Made by a program: the position numbers and the translations under genes
Notes under the pieces: model-generated
Databases searched by the model: none
What the model was told of the DNA's origin: nothing
The model's input: only the letters and a program-made list of their open reading frames with translations
Shown here: positions 45,319-58,119 of the stretch, piece after piece
Layout of the letters: each line of letters begins with the position of its first letter
How positions within the stretch are numbered: position 1 is the first letter of the stretch
DNA from: Guadua angustifolia
Taxonomy: Eukaryota > Streptophyta > Magnoliopsida > Poales > Poaceae
Assembly: GCA_036346375.1 (NCBI GenBank)
Contig: CM070511.1
Location: forward strand, 558,001-622,000
DNA: 64,000 bases
Direction of reading: 5' to 3'

Positions 45319-46767
45319 GGCGGCGGCAGCAATGCCGGCGGGTGGTCGTTCCACTCCACCTGGGTTGGCTCGCTCGCTGCTAAAGCCACCTCCACTCACC
45401 AGGGGAGGGAGAGAGATGTGGGCAGGGCAGGCAGGGTGTGTGTGTGAGAGAGAGAGAGACAGTGAGCGGCACTACGAATCAATGATAGGAGCGAGAAATC
45501 TCTCTCTTAGCACCAGTGTTACTGTGAGATTCATCTTACTCTTGCGCTTCCCTTGCTTCCATCGGATCTCTTCTCCTTTTGCCGCTCCAGTCTCCAAACC
45601 ATGTCTACAGCATACTTGTGATGCATTACGATCCTATCACTCGTACTTAAGAAATGTTATTACTCGATTAGTAATCCAAGACATATACACTCACTGTTTT
45701 ATTAGAAAAATCGCCTGTTCATTTTTTCTACTTCTGGATATGGCCATTTTAAGCTTAATGCATCTCTTTTTCTTTTTTTGTTTGAGATGTGACAACAAAT
45801 CTTATTAGAATCAGTAAATGTTCTTGTAATATTCTGAAATTAAAAAAATAAGGGGCACTGTGGGCCCCCTGGCGAGTCCGCCATGCCCCTCCCATGCCAT
45901 CATAGCCAGCACCGGCCACCCGAGTCCTCGCCTAGCCATCGTCGTTATGGTCCCTGCGCCCCAGCTGCTCGTGCGCCAGAGCCACCACCCATGGCTGCCC
46001 GCGTCCATGTGCCACTGTCACCCTTGATATGTCATTATGTTGCCACCAGCATAGGCCACGCACTGCCCATGCACTGCTCACGCCCTAAGCGCGCCCCGTT
46101 GTCTTTCTTGTACTTTCATGTTCCTCATCATTCTATGAGTCCGATCTAAAATATGGTCTTGTCACTGTGTGCAAGACGAGACGAGGATCTTGGAGGACCT
46201 GGTGCAGAAGTTTTGGGACATGTGAAGGAGCGAGGATCGCATAGGAATCAAGGGGATCGCTGACGTCCCTGTTCCGGCGAATCTTCTGAGCGTAGGTATA
46301 ACCCGTAGATTGATCTTAGTTGTGTAAGCACTATGGTAGAGCGATGTTATGGTGGTGTCATCGGTAGGCGTGGCTTTTAGTGGTCACCGGATTGATTTTG
46401 GGTAAGTTCGGTACTCAGTTAAGGCAGGGTTCGATCTTTAGGTCGAATTTTGATGTACCTACGATTGGTTTCAAAGCCTGCAGAAGTTGTGACATGTTGG
46501 AGCTTGTTGTCCAAAATCAGTAGCTGTTGAGAATAGTCGTAGTAATCTATTGATTAGAGATAGTTAATGGCCAAATTAAATTATGTCAATAACTAGAAAA
46601 AGCTAGATAATTTTTTATAGATTCTAGAAATGTCATGGTTTGCTATGTTTGGGGTTATATAAAAATAGTTACGAAATTGTGAACTCTGCTGTGCTGTAGG
46701 ACAACATATTGATCTTCGAGGCTGGAAACTAGGAGATAGATGAATTAATCAGAAAATATGGATAACT

Positions 46768-46962
<195 letters not shown>

Positions 46963-47559
46963 TCTATGGCTTGTGCTCCAATGCCCTATTAGAATAGGGA
47001 GTTACAATCTAAAATTTATCATCATTGTTCTTGCAACTTCTTTAGGGTGATTGTAAGGAAGCGTACGTCTACTTTCACGTGGTTAAGTAGATAAAGATCA
47101 AAGCATGTTCTTGGGCGAATTCACATATTGCAGGTTGCCGTATCGAGACGGTAGTTGGCGCTAGTGTTTGTCAGGGCTCACAGGTCCAAGTTATCTTCTT
47201 TGTTGTCACAAGATTGGGCTACCCCTATATTATCTTGGTATCAAAGTATGGTTGAATGATGACAAATTCCTATCCCTAGATTAGTTTTAATTTTCTATCC
47301 TATTTTGAAAATTGCCCCTCAAAAAGTAAACCCTTAGTTGAATCTGTAATTTTGGTGAGTTTTGCTTTGTTTTGATCTATTAGATTACTTGCATTAGTTG
47401 CTGATTGTTTTTCCTTCGCTTAGCTTTCGTTTCAATTTTGTCTAGTTCGGTGTTTTGTTCATAACTTTTGCATATGAACTCAAATTTTTTGCATTCTTGT
47501 ATTTTATTGAAGAAACAACTACGGTATCTGTTACAACTTCATATAGCATGTTTCATTAG

Positions 47560-47686
47560 TTTCACGGGTAAGTTTCATTGCTAGGTTTCACGGGTAAGTT
47601 TCATGATGTTTCACGGGTAAGTTTCATCAGTTTTGAGTTTCAGATAAGTTTCAACCAAAGTTTCATGTTTCACGGGTAAGTTTCAT
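47560..47686. repeat. TTTCACGGGTAAGTTTCAT dispersed minisatellite
   Basis: The 19-bp motif occurs four times (47560, 47586, 47609, 47668) with unequal spacers. Degenerate TTTCA copies lie between them. Confidence 0.9.
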
Positions 47687-47823
47687 CCTATATGCAGTTA
47701 CCAGATATCCGAATTAGTTAGTTTTTTACATTTATTGAAAGCTCAAAATATAATCTTTACTTCATTCCATAGTAAACCATGTAGATTCAGTCGTTTCAAA
47801 ATTTTAATCTTGGCGACAATTGT

Positions 47824-50041
47824 TGTAACATACTAAAATTTGGCTCCAATTATATTGTTGTTGTTATTTGCACATTTGTGAATTTTGGAATTTAATTGGA
47901 ATTTATTTTGCATTTTTATTTATGCTTGAATATGGATATTATTTTATATTGTGAAAATTTTAAATAAAATTTTGCAAAAAAAATTATTTGGGTTCCAAAT
48001 GTCTCAAAATATTTTTGGAAAATTTTCTAGAATTTTTTTGATATTTTTACTATTCTATTTGGTTTAATCTATTTTCTAAAATTATTTTTAATTGAAAATT
48101 CTTGGATAATGTTTTCGTTAGTGCTTGGGCTGAAACCCAAGTGGGCTCAGCCCGTATCTTTCCTAAGCAAGTCCTGTTAGCCCAGCCTAGTTGTAACCCT
48201 GGAGTTTGGCCGTTAGATAGGGATCAAGCGGCCGAGATTGGTTTGGAAATCTAATGATTCCTAGGCGTTGGATTTGATCGTGTGCATGAGGTAGATCAAG
48301 GCTAATGGAAACCCTAGAGGATCGTGTCTGTTAGTTTCATGAGTGGTCTGGATTGAGCTGCATCCGATGCATCATAATCGTTGATTGTGCCATGTGGAAG
48401 GATCGTGTTCATCGTCTCCGCGAAACCGCCACCGTGTCAGAGGCGGAGTCCGCTGCCACGATGCCTAGGATCTCCGCACCCTACATGGAAGCCTAGGGCT
48501 TTAAAAGTCATGCTGCACCCCTCCCAAGGATCCATGATTTCTGCCACATCTTTTGCCCAAGGTTTGGTCACCCGAGACGCGTTCGTTGAAGATATTGAAG
48601 TCATCGAAGTTCTTGGAGTTTACCGCCACTAAGATTCACTTAGATCTTGTCGGATTTCAGCTCTCCACTGTTGCCAAGTGTTCAATCGAGTTCACCAAGA
48701 AGAGATCTATGCGAGAACAAGCTAGATCCGTAGTTGCTATGTCGTTTGGTGTGTCGTCGTCCTAGCCTCCAGTATCATGCCGCCTCTAATGGCTGAGTTC
48801 GATGTGGCAGCTACGTAACGGTCAGGTGGTAGCCGTGTAGTGGCCAAATCAATCCTAGATGCCGCGTTGTTACCGATTGGACGCCTACATTAGCTAGCCA
48901 CGTCATCTCCTCATAGACTCACTTGTCAGTCTTGGTGGATTGTGGACCGAGCCCACTTAAGACTTGAGTCACACCGTGGACCTAGTCCATGCACCCAAGC
49001 CCGCATGTTGATCTAAGAGAGGATTTTTGGATTATTTCTATTTGAGGAAAATCTTATGCTAACGTCAGCTAATGTCATTATTCATGTTTCTCAGTATAAA
49101 AATAATTTGGGATAATTAATGATTTTTTTTTCTGTTTTTTATGATTTTTGAATTTTTTGAGAGATCGTTCTTCCGTAGACGAGCTTCAATTGAGGCGATT
49201 CAAAATTTATAAAATTTGTAAAATTAAGATCTATTTAATGGTGAATTTATTTAATTTTTAGAATTTGTTCTTTCTATTTTGGTGTTTATTTATAGTTCTT
49301 TTTCAATACACATAGATGTTTTAGTGCTCGAAACATCCAAGGGGGAATTGTTGACTCAAGAGCAAGGTCCAGAGCAAGAACAAGGGCTTTTCCAAGGCAA
49401 GTTGTGCTTTAACCATATTGAACCTAGTTTTACAAAACTACTATATTGATTTACATTATACATACTATTTTATGTGTGCAACCGTTTCAAATAGTTTAAG
49501 ATCTATTTAATCTACCCAATTGAATTATACCCTACCTTATCATTTGTATACCATTATTATTGTCGCCCTAGGATGGTTCATTACTAGTTGGTTGCTATTA
49601 GAGATCAACATGGGATGGTTAGATCGTACATAGTTTGCTTAGCCATGCCATGTACAACTCATGTTTTTGGGATATCAAAAGTTAATATTGACTAATGGAA
49701 TATGGAACATGTTCAAGGAATTTGTGTGTCAAGTGTTGTCACACAATGTTGTTGAGTTGTAGTGATGGGGGTTGTCACACAATGACGTTGATTTATTGAT
49801 GGCACGTGGTGCTTGGTAATCAACTGGGGTGGTAATCAATTAGATTTAGGCAAGTGGCAAGGGACTGTGTGCCAAGGTGGGCCAGAAGGGCAAAGGGTTT
49901 GTAGAAGTCTTGCCTCGATCGTTTTAAGGACTTAACCTTGCAAGCATTTGACTTGAGTCAAACATACAACCACATGTCTGGAATGGGATAGACCTAACTG
50001 ATTAATTTATATTGTTTTAGCTTTGGTACTATTAGTGATGG
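47824..50041 (+). repeat. Gypsy LTR 1 (same family as LTR A/B), 3'-truncated
   Basis: It starts TGTAACATACTAAAATTTGG at 47824. It runs collinear with the reverse complement of LTR B (for example GAGCTTCAATTGAGGCGATTC-like, then GGCAAGTTGTGCTTTAACCA and CATGTCTGGAATGGGATAG landmarks). It stops at TTAGTGATGG (50041), where LTR B continues for several hundred more bases. LTR 2 begins at the next base. The small frames at 48381-48765 are not genes. Confidence 0.8.
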
Positions 50042-50510
50042 TGTAACATCCCAAAATTTTCTTATAATATTATTTTATTGTTATTTATGCATTTGGTGAT
50101 TTTTCTGGAATTTATTTTAAATTTAGTATATTGATCTTTTATGAAAATTTCTGGAATTAATTTAATTAAGAAAATCAGGGAAAAGTCGTCTTAACAGTGC
50201 TGGGTCGATGTCAACGTTTGTTGTCAGTAATAATGATTATAGGGCTAGGCGCTGGATCCAAACTCGATGGTAACACAAGATAGGGGTTTATACAGGTTCA
50301 GGCCCTCACGGAAGAGGTAATACCCTAGTCCTGTGCTCTGGGATTTGATATTGCTGTGGATGTGGATGCTATGATCTGATTGTGATTGTGATGCCTCGAA
50401 CTAGGGTCCTTTGCCCCCCTTATATAGTCGGTGGGTAGGGTTACAAGGAGGAGTTCTAGTTGGTTATAAGATGGAGATTCTATCTCTATGCTTTCCCGCC
50501 AAACCTGTTA

Positions 50511-53500
50511 GAGCAACTCCAACAACACTCTCCAAATCCCACTTTTACAGAACTCTCCAAAAAATACCTCTCCATATCTCCTCCCTCTCCAACAAGACTC
50601 TCCATATCACACTCCCTATCTCTCTCTCCTATATTCTAATCATATTCCACATATGAGATATAATGAGAACTGCGTTTTTTTTACCGATACATTCAACCAA
50701 CAATATTTAAATACGGGAATTTAAATATTAAAATATTTCGTGATCGATCACATTGTAAATTGAATGGCTATATTTGAAGGTGGGAGTTTTAAATTTGAAT
50801 TTTTCTCAGAACGGTTATGTTATAATGGTGATTATTAAAATTATTGCTTGAGTGAGTCATGTCGTAGCGATGCCGTCGCACTTAGCGAAGCTATATTGAA
50901 GCAGTCGCCTTAACGGCTATATTCTATGAATATCATAGCGGCTATATTCTAACGGACCGGATAACGGCTATATTGTATGATCCGCAGAAGCGGCTATATT
51001 CTAACGGTCATCTTAACGGCCACATTATTCTCGTCTATATATAGAGACCCATTTGCGCTCAATGATCCGCACATTTCAAAGTTGTTCACCACCTACAATA
51101 TCGAATGAGTCGTTGAAACTTAGTCTCACAATGTCTCGATGATGAGGAGTCCGATAGAAATACTCAAGACGATATCTTCTTACAACAGATACCCAGCGAG
51201 ACATGGAAGATCAAAGTGTGAATCTTCCCTCCATGGCGGTTCGACTCTGGCCAGTCAAATCGTTCATCATGAATAGGCAAGAAGGACATGCTAGACTGTT
51301 TCAGGACTATTTTGCTGATCCTCCTATCTATGGCCCGTCCTTCTTTCGACGCAGGTTTGGAATTATTCGTTCTTTATTTCTTAATGTACTCATTAAGCAA
51401 ATATGCATAACAACACATGTGACAAGACGACACATCTTAACATACTAAACATTAACAGTCTTAAAAGCATAACACAAATACCACTAGCCACTAGACTCGA
51501 TACTTTCATCCTCTCTAAACCGATGATCAAGACGTTTCCCTCATCATCGGTCTCGTAGTCGTATGGAAGCAATCGCCGCCAATGCTTGGGACAAAGTGTC
51601 TTCTTTTTTTCTTCATGTGGATCGACACCTCTCGGCTACCAACAAGTCTTACGCTTGTATGACAAGGTCATCAAGCCGCATGAAAGGATGTCTTTAACAT
51701 AAGCAAGACTCTGTTGAGTTCATTCGGCGTTTGCTTGAGGAAGGAGAGAAATTATTGGACACTATGTTCTTAATATCACATGAGATTTCCTCTATGTGCT
51801 TAATTGTCCAAGCATGCACTTCATCGAGTTTCTTGAATCTTTATCCATCTATATGCAAGTAAATTGAATGCTAAGACATAGGAAATATACAAGACTAGAT
51901 GAGGCGTAATCTAGGAGCTATATACCGTCATCCATGCTATTGTGTTTATATGACTATGCATTCTTATGTTTTGCATTGCCATTCACTAATCACTAGGAGA
52001 AAGATCAAGAACTTAGTAAAGGAAGATTGACTTCATCGTATCCAACGATTCAAAGACAAAGATCGAAAACTTCAATGCCTTGAGTAAATCGATGGAGTGT
52101 GGCTTGTTGGTAAGATCCCAAAGCACTCAAGTGATCAATCCGGTGAGATACTAATCAGTCACGACAAAAAAAACAATAGACTTGTTATACCGGTTGGTAA
52201 AATTTTAAACTAAATCAAGCTAGTGCACATCATTCAAGTCTTAATAAACCAACAAGCCCAGTTTCAATTAATCATCCGACATCGTTAGATTTACCAATGA
52301 CAGAATAAAAACTCCGACAACAAACTACCATTACCGGCCTGCAACTATTAATGATCAAAACCCATTACCACCATTACGGCTTAATAGAACTAAAAAACAG
52401 ATACTAGCTCCATCTCGCCACCACCAAAATGAGGCGACAAAAACCAGACACCTCTGGTCCGGAGCCTAACCATCTTGATTGATAATGCATCTTCGCCAAA
52501 AACACGGATCCTTCGAGGTTCCGAAACTCATTGGATGCGAACTTCGGCGCCTCAATGTTTGCCAAAGTCACACACCATCGAACCACTTCCGGACTTTGGG
52601 CCATCATCGTTCTAGCCTTCTTTCGAGAAAAACTAGAAAGCATACAAAAACCTAGATCCTTAGCGACTTCAACCAAAAACAGATTCTATCGATCTCTCAA
52701 AAACTTTCAACCGAAAACAAATGGGACTACACCATGACCCAACACAAAACCTTCATCGGTTAACACGCAACCGTAAACAAGCTCTTCGAGAATCTAGCAC
52801 TACCCGACAAAAGCAAACGCCGCCATCACCCAAAAACATCCAGAAGTCTGATCTATTTCCTGCCATCCAACAGGTCTACTAGTTAAAGCATCATAACCTG
52901 TGTAGTTAACACATCATCAAAACCAATCAGTTTAAAGCTTCTAGGAGTGGCCGAATTCAAGAGTGTGTGGCATGAAGACAAATTCAATGTCCGAGATGAG
53001 AACTAGACAAATTCAACTCCAAGTTATGGTTGCAAAACAAGATTAAGCGATTTTCTCTCGATGCTTAATGTTTGAAAATGAGCCGTTGGTATAATCCAGC
53101 TCCAATGGATGCAAAGCTACACGATTTGCAACCTAAAAACAATCAAAGAGAATAACAACCTTCTCTAGTTTTCCCTATTAACCATCCAGAGCCAACCAAC
53201 AAGTCTTCATTAATTTCCCCCTCAATTTCTTTTGCCCCAAATGCTAATCAAAGGATCCAACACATTATTTTGCTAAGCAAATGGCTTCCAAGCTTAAAGA
53301 TGCATCACTTCATCGAATCTACAAATTTTCACAAGGATCTTGCACACTTAACTATATATAGAATGTAACTCAAGGCAAATGGATGCATATTGTGGATTTC
53401 ACCGGATGGAGTCGAGCTTCACCGACCTTGTAGCTTCAAATAAGCTTCACGGATCTCGTAACTCGAGTGGACTCGATCCTGTCTGGATTCAACCGGGATG

Positions 53501-54159
53501 GAGCGCTCCAACATACTCACCTCTCGAATCAAATAAGCCAACAAATCATATCAAACTAGGTTTTCTTCGGATCCAACAGATCCAACATATGCAACAAGAG
53601 TAAACTCAGAGAAATGCATACCAATTTCTAGCTATTCTTCCTCCAATTCACAAATCTTCCCAGTTAACAATTTGTCGATCTACTACAGCGTCCAGATCTA
53701 CCAAAGATGGGGAAAAATCAAGGCTCGTTTGAGAAGCACCACAAATCCATCGGGAAGAGCAACACGAACCTTGCCGAGATGTGCACGGAGACGAAGATCG
53801 CCGCCGCTTGCTCTTCTTTCGGTCTTTGCCGCCTTCTCTCGCCGGATAGCGACGCAGCTTGCCTTCCGTGCGGTTGCCTTCTCTACTTGGATAGCGAATC
53901 ACCGTGCCTCGGTGTTGCCGCCTTCTCGCTTACGAGTTTAACGAGCCTTGCCTTGTCCCGGTGCACGCGAATGGAGTCGGCCATTGCTCTCGCCGGATAG
54001 CGAGCGAGAGAGGTTTCGGCAAATGTAGCGAGCCAAGCGACTTTCTCCGCTCGCAAATTTAGCGAAAGCCGATGGCGAAAGTTATTTGGAAGCGTAAAAC
54101 GCCTCGTTAAGCCAAAAATGGAGATAGCGAGCGGGATACCGAGGCTGCTGGAGCTGCTC
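50511..54159 (+). mobile_element. PIF/Harbinger element, 3,649 bp, TTA TSD
   Basis: Termini are GAGCAACTCCAACAACACT and, inverted, GAGCAGCTCCAGCAGCCTC. It is flanked by TTA at 50508-50510 and 54160-54162. Both features are diagnostic of PIF/Harbinger. Only a transposase N-terminal piece is recognisable. The right third (53700-54150) is GC-richer, with repeated TAGCGA motifs. The small frames at 52404-52737 and 53648-54000 are not recognised. Confidence 0.9.
51203..51400 (+). pseudogene. Harbinger transposase N-terminal fragment
   Basis: The frame encodes NRQEGHARLFQDYFADPPIY followed by FFRRRFGIIRSLFLNVL. This matches the start of plant PIF/Harbinger transposases (...HxRLxxDYFxxxPxYxxxxFRRRFRMxRxLFLxI). 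The upstream sequence (LDDEESDRNTQDD near 51140) looks like the usual acidic leader in another frame. The catalytic DDE part was not found, so the gene is truncated. Confidence 0.75.
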
Positions 54160-56103
54160 TTAACAACCAGGATTACAATCATATCTTTCCTACTAAGGAT
54201 TGGTTACTATCTTCAAGACTTCCTTGTTGCGCACGGTGGTGGTAGTCCGGGTGGTGCCTGTCTTCATGTAGTCAGCTCGGCCCATCCCCTCCTGGCTAGT
54301 TCTCACAGTCCGCCATGTGGATACCTGGGGTCCATGTACTCCACAGTCGAGTCCATCTGCTATGCACGATATAGCAACCCGGTTTGGCCTATTTCTAGAT
54401 GGGTTAGCGCCAGCCGTTGGATTTAATCGAAAGGCGGATATTCATTCATGAGGATCTGGAAACCCTAGCACCGTAGGCCGTTGGATCAAGATCGTGTGGT
54501 GCTGAGTGAGTCATGGTGAGTTAGGAAAGTTAGATCTCATCTGTTGTTTTGGAAACGGATAGATCCAATCGTGCCGCGTCAGGAGTGAATCGTGACCGTT
54601 TGTCCGTGATCGAACGGCTCTATGTCATCGTGTTTGTGAAGAACTTGGAGTCCGCTGCTAGCATGTCTCCGCCGCTGCATCGACTTTATGCACCGTGTAG
54701 AGCTCGAACACTGAGGGTATTTAAGGGGAGGTGGATACCATGAGGTTGGCAGCTCCCGCCACACTTTTTTGCCCTAAGCGCTGCCGCCCATAGAACCCTG
54801 TCGTGCCCACAAGATCTCGCCATAGTTGCTTCATGTGACGCCACAGTTTTTGCCACTTTTCACCATCGTCAAGTCGTTCCTCACCACACCGGTTCCAGAT
54901 CTAGGATCGCTGTGTCATGCCGCGTCGACCCCGTTGCCAGATTATCGCCAGAGCGCCATCTACATCGTCATCGTCTTCGAGTCAGGTGAAGGCTGCACCG
55001 CTGTGCCGCCATCTGCGTAGAGAAGCTCAGAAGCCATCGAATCTCCAGCGAACCACCGAGATCGTTCCATGTCGCTGCATCAACAGTAAACATCACTGGA
55101 AACATGAGTCATTGGATCTCGAGATGAACACTTGAGATTCAGCCGCGTAGATCTAGATCCGTAGCCGTTAGATTGGCGTCGTGTGCTTTCGATCACGTCG
55201 TACAGGAAAGCTAGTACCGTGCCGACGCATGGCAGTGCAGAGACCGAAGTGCCGTGCGTCGAGTTCACGGTAGACCAGAGTGGATCCGTGGACCAGGTGC
55301 ATACACTGCGCCACATGTCAGCACGGGATTGGCCCAAGGGCTGGCTGACGTCACGATGACACCATGCTGACATCATCATGAGGTCATGCTGACATCATAA
55401 ATGCAATTTTTCAATACAAAAATAATTCAGTTTATTATTTGATTTTCAATTTTCTCATTTTTAGGATTTTTCAATTTTCCTCGAGTTCGTTCTCTCTCAT
55501 ACGAGCCCCCATTGAGGTGGTTCAAATTTCTAAAAATTTATAAAATTGAGATCTATTTAATGGTGAATTTTATTTGATTTTTGGTGTCATTTGATCTTTG
55601 TTTTTGGTGTTTATTTGATTTTCTCTTTCGATTCACGTAGATATTGAGTTATGCGATAAATCTGAGGAGGATTCATCAACTCAAGAGCACTTTCTAGAGC
55701 AAGACTAGGACCTTTGCTAAGGCAAGTTGTGCTTTGACCATGTTGAACCCAGTTTACAAATTTGCTATGTTGTTTTACTCTATGCATGATATTTTATGTG
55801 TACAACTATTTTGAAATAGTTTGGGGTTTAGCTAATCTACCTAATTGAATTATACCCTACCTTGTCATTTGTATACCATGATCTATTGTCACCCTAGATT
55901 GGTTCACTACTAGTTGGTTAATATTAAAATCAACATGGGTTGGTTAGACCATGCTAGTACGCTTAGCCATGCCACATCATCACATGTGTTTCAAATATCA
56001 AAGTTTAATCTTTACTAATGAATTATGAATTGTGTATTGGGTGTTGTCACACGATGATATTGAGTTGTGCTGACGGAGGATGTCACACAACGATGTTGAT
56101 TTG

Positions 56104-57290
56104 TGTAACATCCCAAAATTTGGCCTATTTTCAATTTAATAAGTTATTTTGAATTTTTGAGAATTTTTGGAATTTATTTGGATTTAATTGAAATTTCTGG
56201 AATTTAACCTTTCTTTGGAATTAATTAAATAATGAATATGCTATTACAAAATATAATTGAAATTATTTTATTTGAGTCCAAAATGTTCCAAAATATTTTC
56301 TAGAATTTTTCTGCTATTTTAAATGCCTCAAATGATTTAATTGAATTTCTAGAATTATTTTCATTGGAAAATCTGAGAAAAACCGATGAAACGATCGGGT
56401 CGAGCCCGAGATTAGTCTTGTATTGTTAATGACTCGAGGAGAACCCTAATCGCCGCGTGTGGTGACCGTTCGATTGAATTGGACAGTCCAGATGAAGCCG
56501 CATTGCGCGAGTTTCGGTTGCCGTTGATTCGTTGCCGCGTGGATGGCTGGGATTGCGCCACGTCGCCTCGCCGACTGTTTCCGGTAACGCCGCCGCCACG
56601 CGTTACGGTCGGAGATTCCGTGCGCCATTAACGCCGACGTGCCTTCTCTCCGCCTTCATTACCTGGCGCATCTCGTAGAGCACTCCCTTCCGCATCATTT
56701 GCGCCACTTCTCATCTCCCGAGACTCATCGTAGCCATCGCACGAGCTCACCATAGTTCCGAGGCATTTCCCACCGCTCTTGCGCCGTCTCCGGCTAGTCT
56801 CCGCCGTGCCTGAGGTCACCGTCGAGTGGGCCGTGTCGAGACGCGTTAGACGAGCTATCTTTTGTCGCTGGAGAAGCCCTGCAGCGCCGCATCACACGTC
56901 ATCTTCTTCCTCTCCGGTGTGCTCGTGCTGCCGTGCCATCACCGCCGAGCTGAGCTTCGTCCGCCGTCGGATCTTCAATCACCAGCCCGGATCTTGCCAT
57001 TTAACAGTAAACTTCATCTTCATCTTTCAGCCGTTGGATTTCAATCAATGGTTTAGATTGCATCGCATAGATCTGTGTTAGTCTAATATTAGCCGTTAGA
57101 TCTAGATCGTAGGGTGTTTGTTCTGCCACGTCGCGTAATTGCCGTAGCTGTTGGATGTGTGCCGGTCGTCTTTGGTCGTGCCGTGTGTCGTGCCCGCAGT
57201 AAGCCGGAGTCGAATCGCATCGGCTCATCTCGGCCGTTCATTTTGAACCAAGCGGACGAGATCGCACCGCGCATCGGGCCAGTCCCATGT
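56104..57290 (+). repeat. Gypsy LTR 3, 3'-truncated
   Basis: It starts TGTAACATCCCAAAATTTGG at 56104 and follows the family order (AAATATTTTCTAGAATTTTT, GGGTCGAGCCCG, then a GC-rich centre) until about 57290, where similarity is lost. It begins inside LTR 2 and lacks the family's A/T-rich 3' half. The frames at 56446-57228 are LTR sequence. Confidence 0.7.
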
Positions 57291-58119
57291 TGATGCTGAG
57301 ATTGAAAGTTGTTCCACAAGATTTTGTAGCTGCTTTGGAAGTAAAGCCAACGCTTGAAGTTCAAATCAGAGAAGGCTAGAAGGATGATGAGAAAATCAGT
57401 AGAATCAGGTCCAAGAAGGATGAAGGCTTGGCTGAGGATTTCATTGTGGATAACCAAGCTTGAAAGCATCTAGGCCCCATAATTTTCAATTAAATATGAG
57501 TATGGGGTTTTGGTGTTGATGATCAAGACAATGACCACTTGATGAGGATTCTTGAGTTGGTATCTAAGAAGACATCAAACAAAAAGGTCAAGATTAAGGA
57601 CCCTTATTACTAGTTTTGGCTTGGAAGATGATTCAAGCCAAGTAGCTAGGATATCTTTAGTTTTGCCATACTATAAAGGGGGACCATGCATAAGTTAGAA
57701 TCTTGGTTCATGGGCTAAGTTAATTAGATTGCTTGGAGTCAAGGTCATTTCAAAGAAATTTCCCCATTAAAATCAATCCTACACCAATCAGATAGTTTTC
57801 ATTCACGCCGGGCCCATAATATTCATTTTATTCTTTAGACCGACGCTCCTTCAGCAAAATTCCATTCACGCCGGACCATCCTAGTCTCCTCTAAAAATCA
57901 GTCCGGCGCATATTAAGTCCACGCCAACGTCTCATTTTCAATCTGGGGCTGAAAGCCAATCTTTTAAGAATCAAACCGAGCGTATGCCATTTACGCCGGA
58001 CCATCTTCCGCTGATTCAAAATCAAGTCTGGCGCTAACTCATGTTTACATCGGACCTACACTTTTTCTTAGTTTGGCCCAAATGTATATCTCTCGGGTAT
58101 ATTCTTCTTGCTTTCTACT
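57291..58119. other. Unclassified repeat between LTR 3 and the gypsy LTR
   Basis: No coding sequence is visible. At 57800-58055 the motif TTCACGCCGG(A/G)CC recurs (near 57803, 57873, 57990 and, diverged, 58044), alternating with TC(C/T)GGCGC(A/T)-type half-sites in the other orientation. This looks like the leader or LTR of another retroelement. Confidence 0.35.

Larger units (their letters stand above)
50209..54345 (+). mobile_element. Solo LTR (485 bp without insert) with GTCGA TSD
   Basis: It begins TGTCAACGTTTGTTGTCAG at 50209 and ends GTCCATGTACTCCACA at 54345. It is flanked by GTCGA on both sides. A TATA-like CTTATATAG near 50421 marks it as a promoter-bearing LTR on +. A Harbinger element (50511-54159) splits it at TTA. 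Without that insert and its TSD the LTR is 485 bp. Confidence 0.92.
50042..56103 (+). repeat. Gypsy LTR 2, interrupted by solo LTR, 3'-truncated
   Basis: It starts TGTAACATCCCAAAATTTTC at 50042. It is split at GTCGA (50204-50208 and 54346-54350) by a solo LTR. It resumes at 54351 and runs to 56103, where LTR 3 starts. The break matches GATCGGGTCGAGCCC in LTR 3 near 56395, a paralogous empty site. The frames in 54500-55400 fall in this LTR and show no domain. Confidence 0.82.

Noticed and set aside
44882..45808. A 308-residue plus-strand open frame
   Set aside because: It runs antisense across MAP70 exons 1-2 and (GA)n tracts. It has no recognisable domain, while the minus-strand exons have clear family signatures.
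52404..54000. A second Harbinger gene (Myb-like) in the frames at 52404-52737 and 53648-54000
   Set aside because: Expected for the superfamily, but no Myb/SANT tryptophan spacing could be seen, so it is not called.
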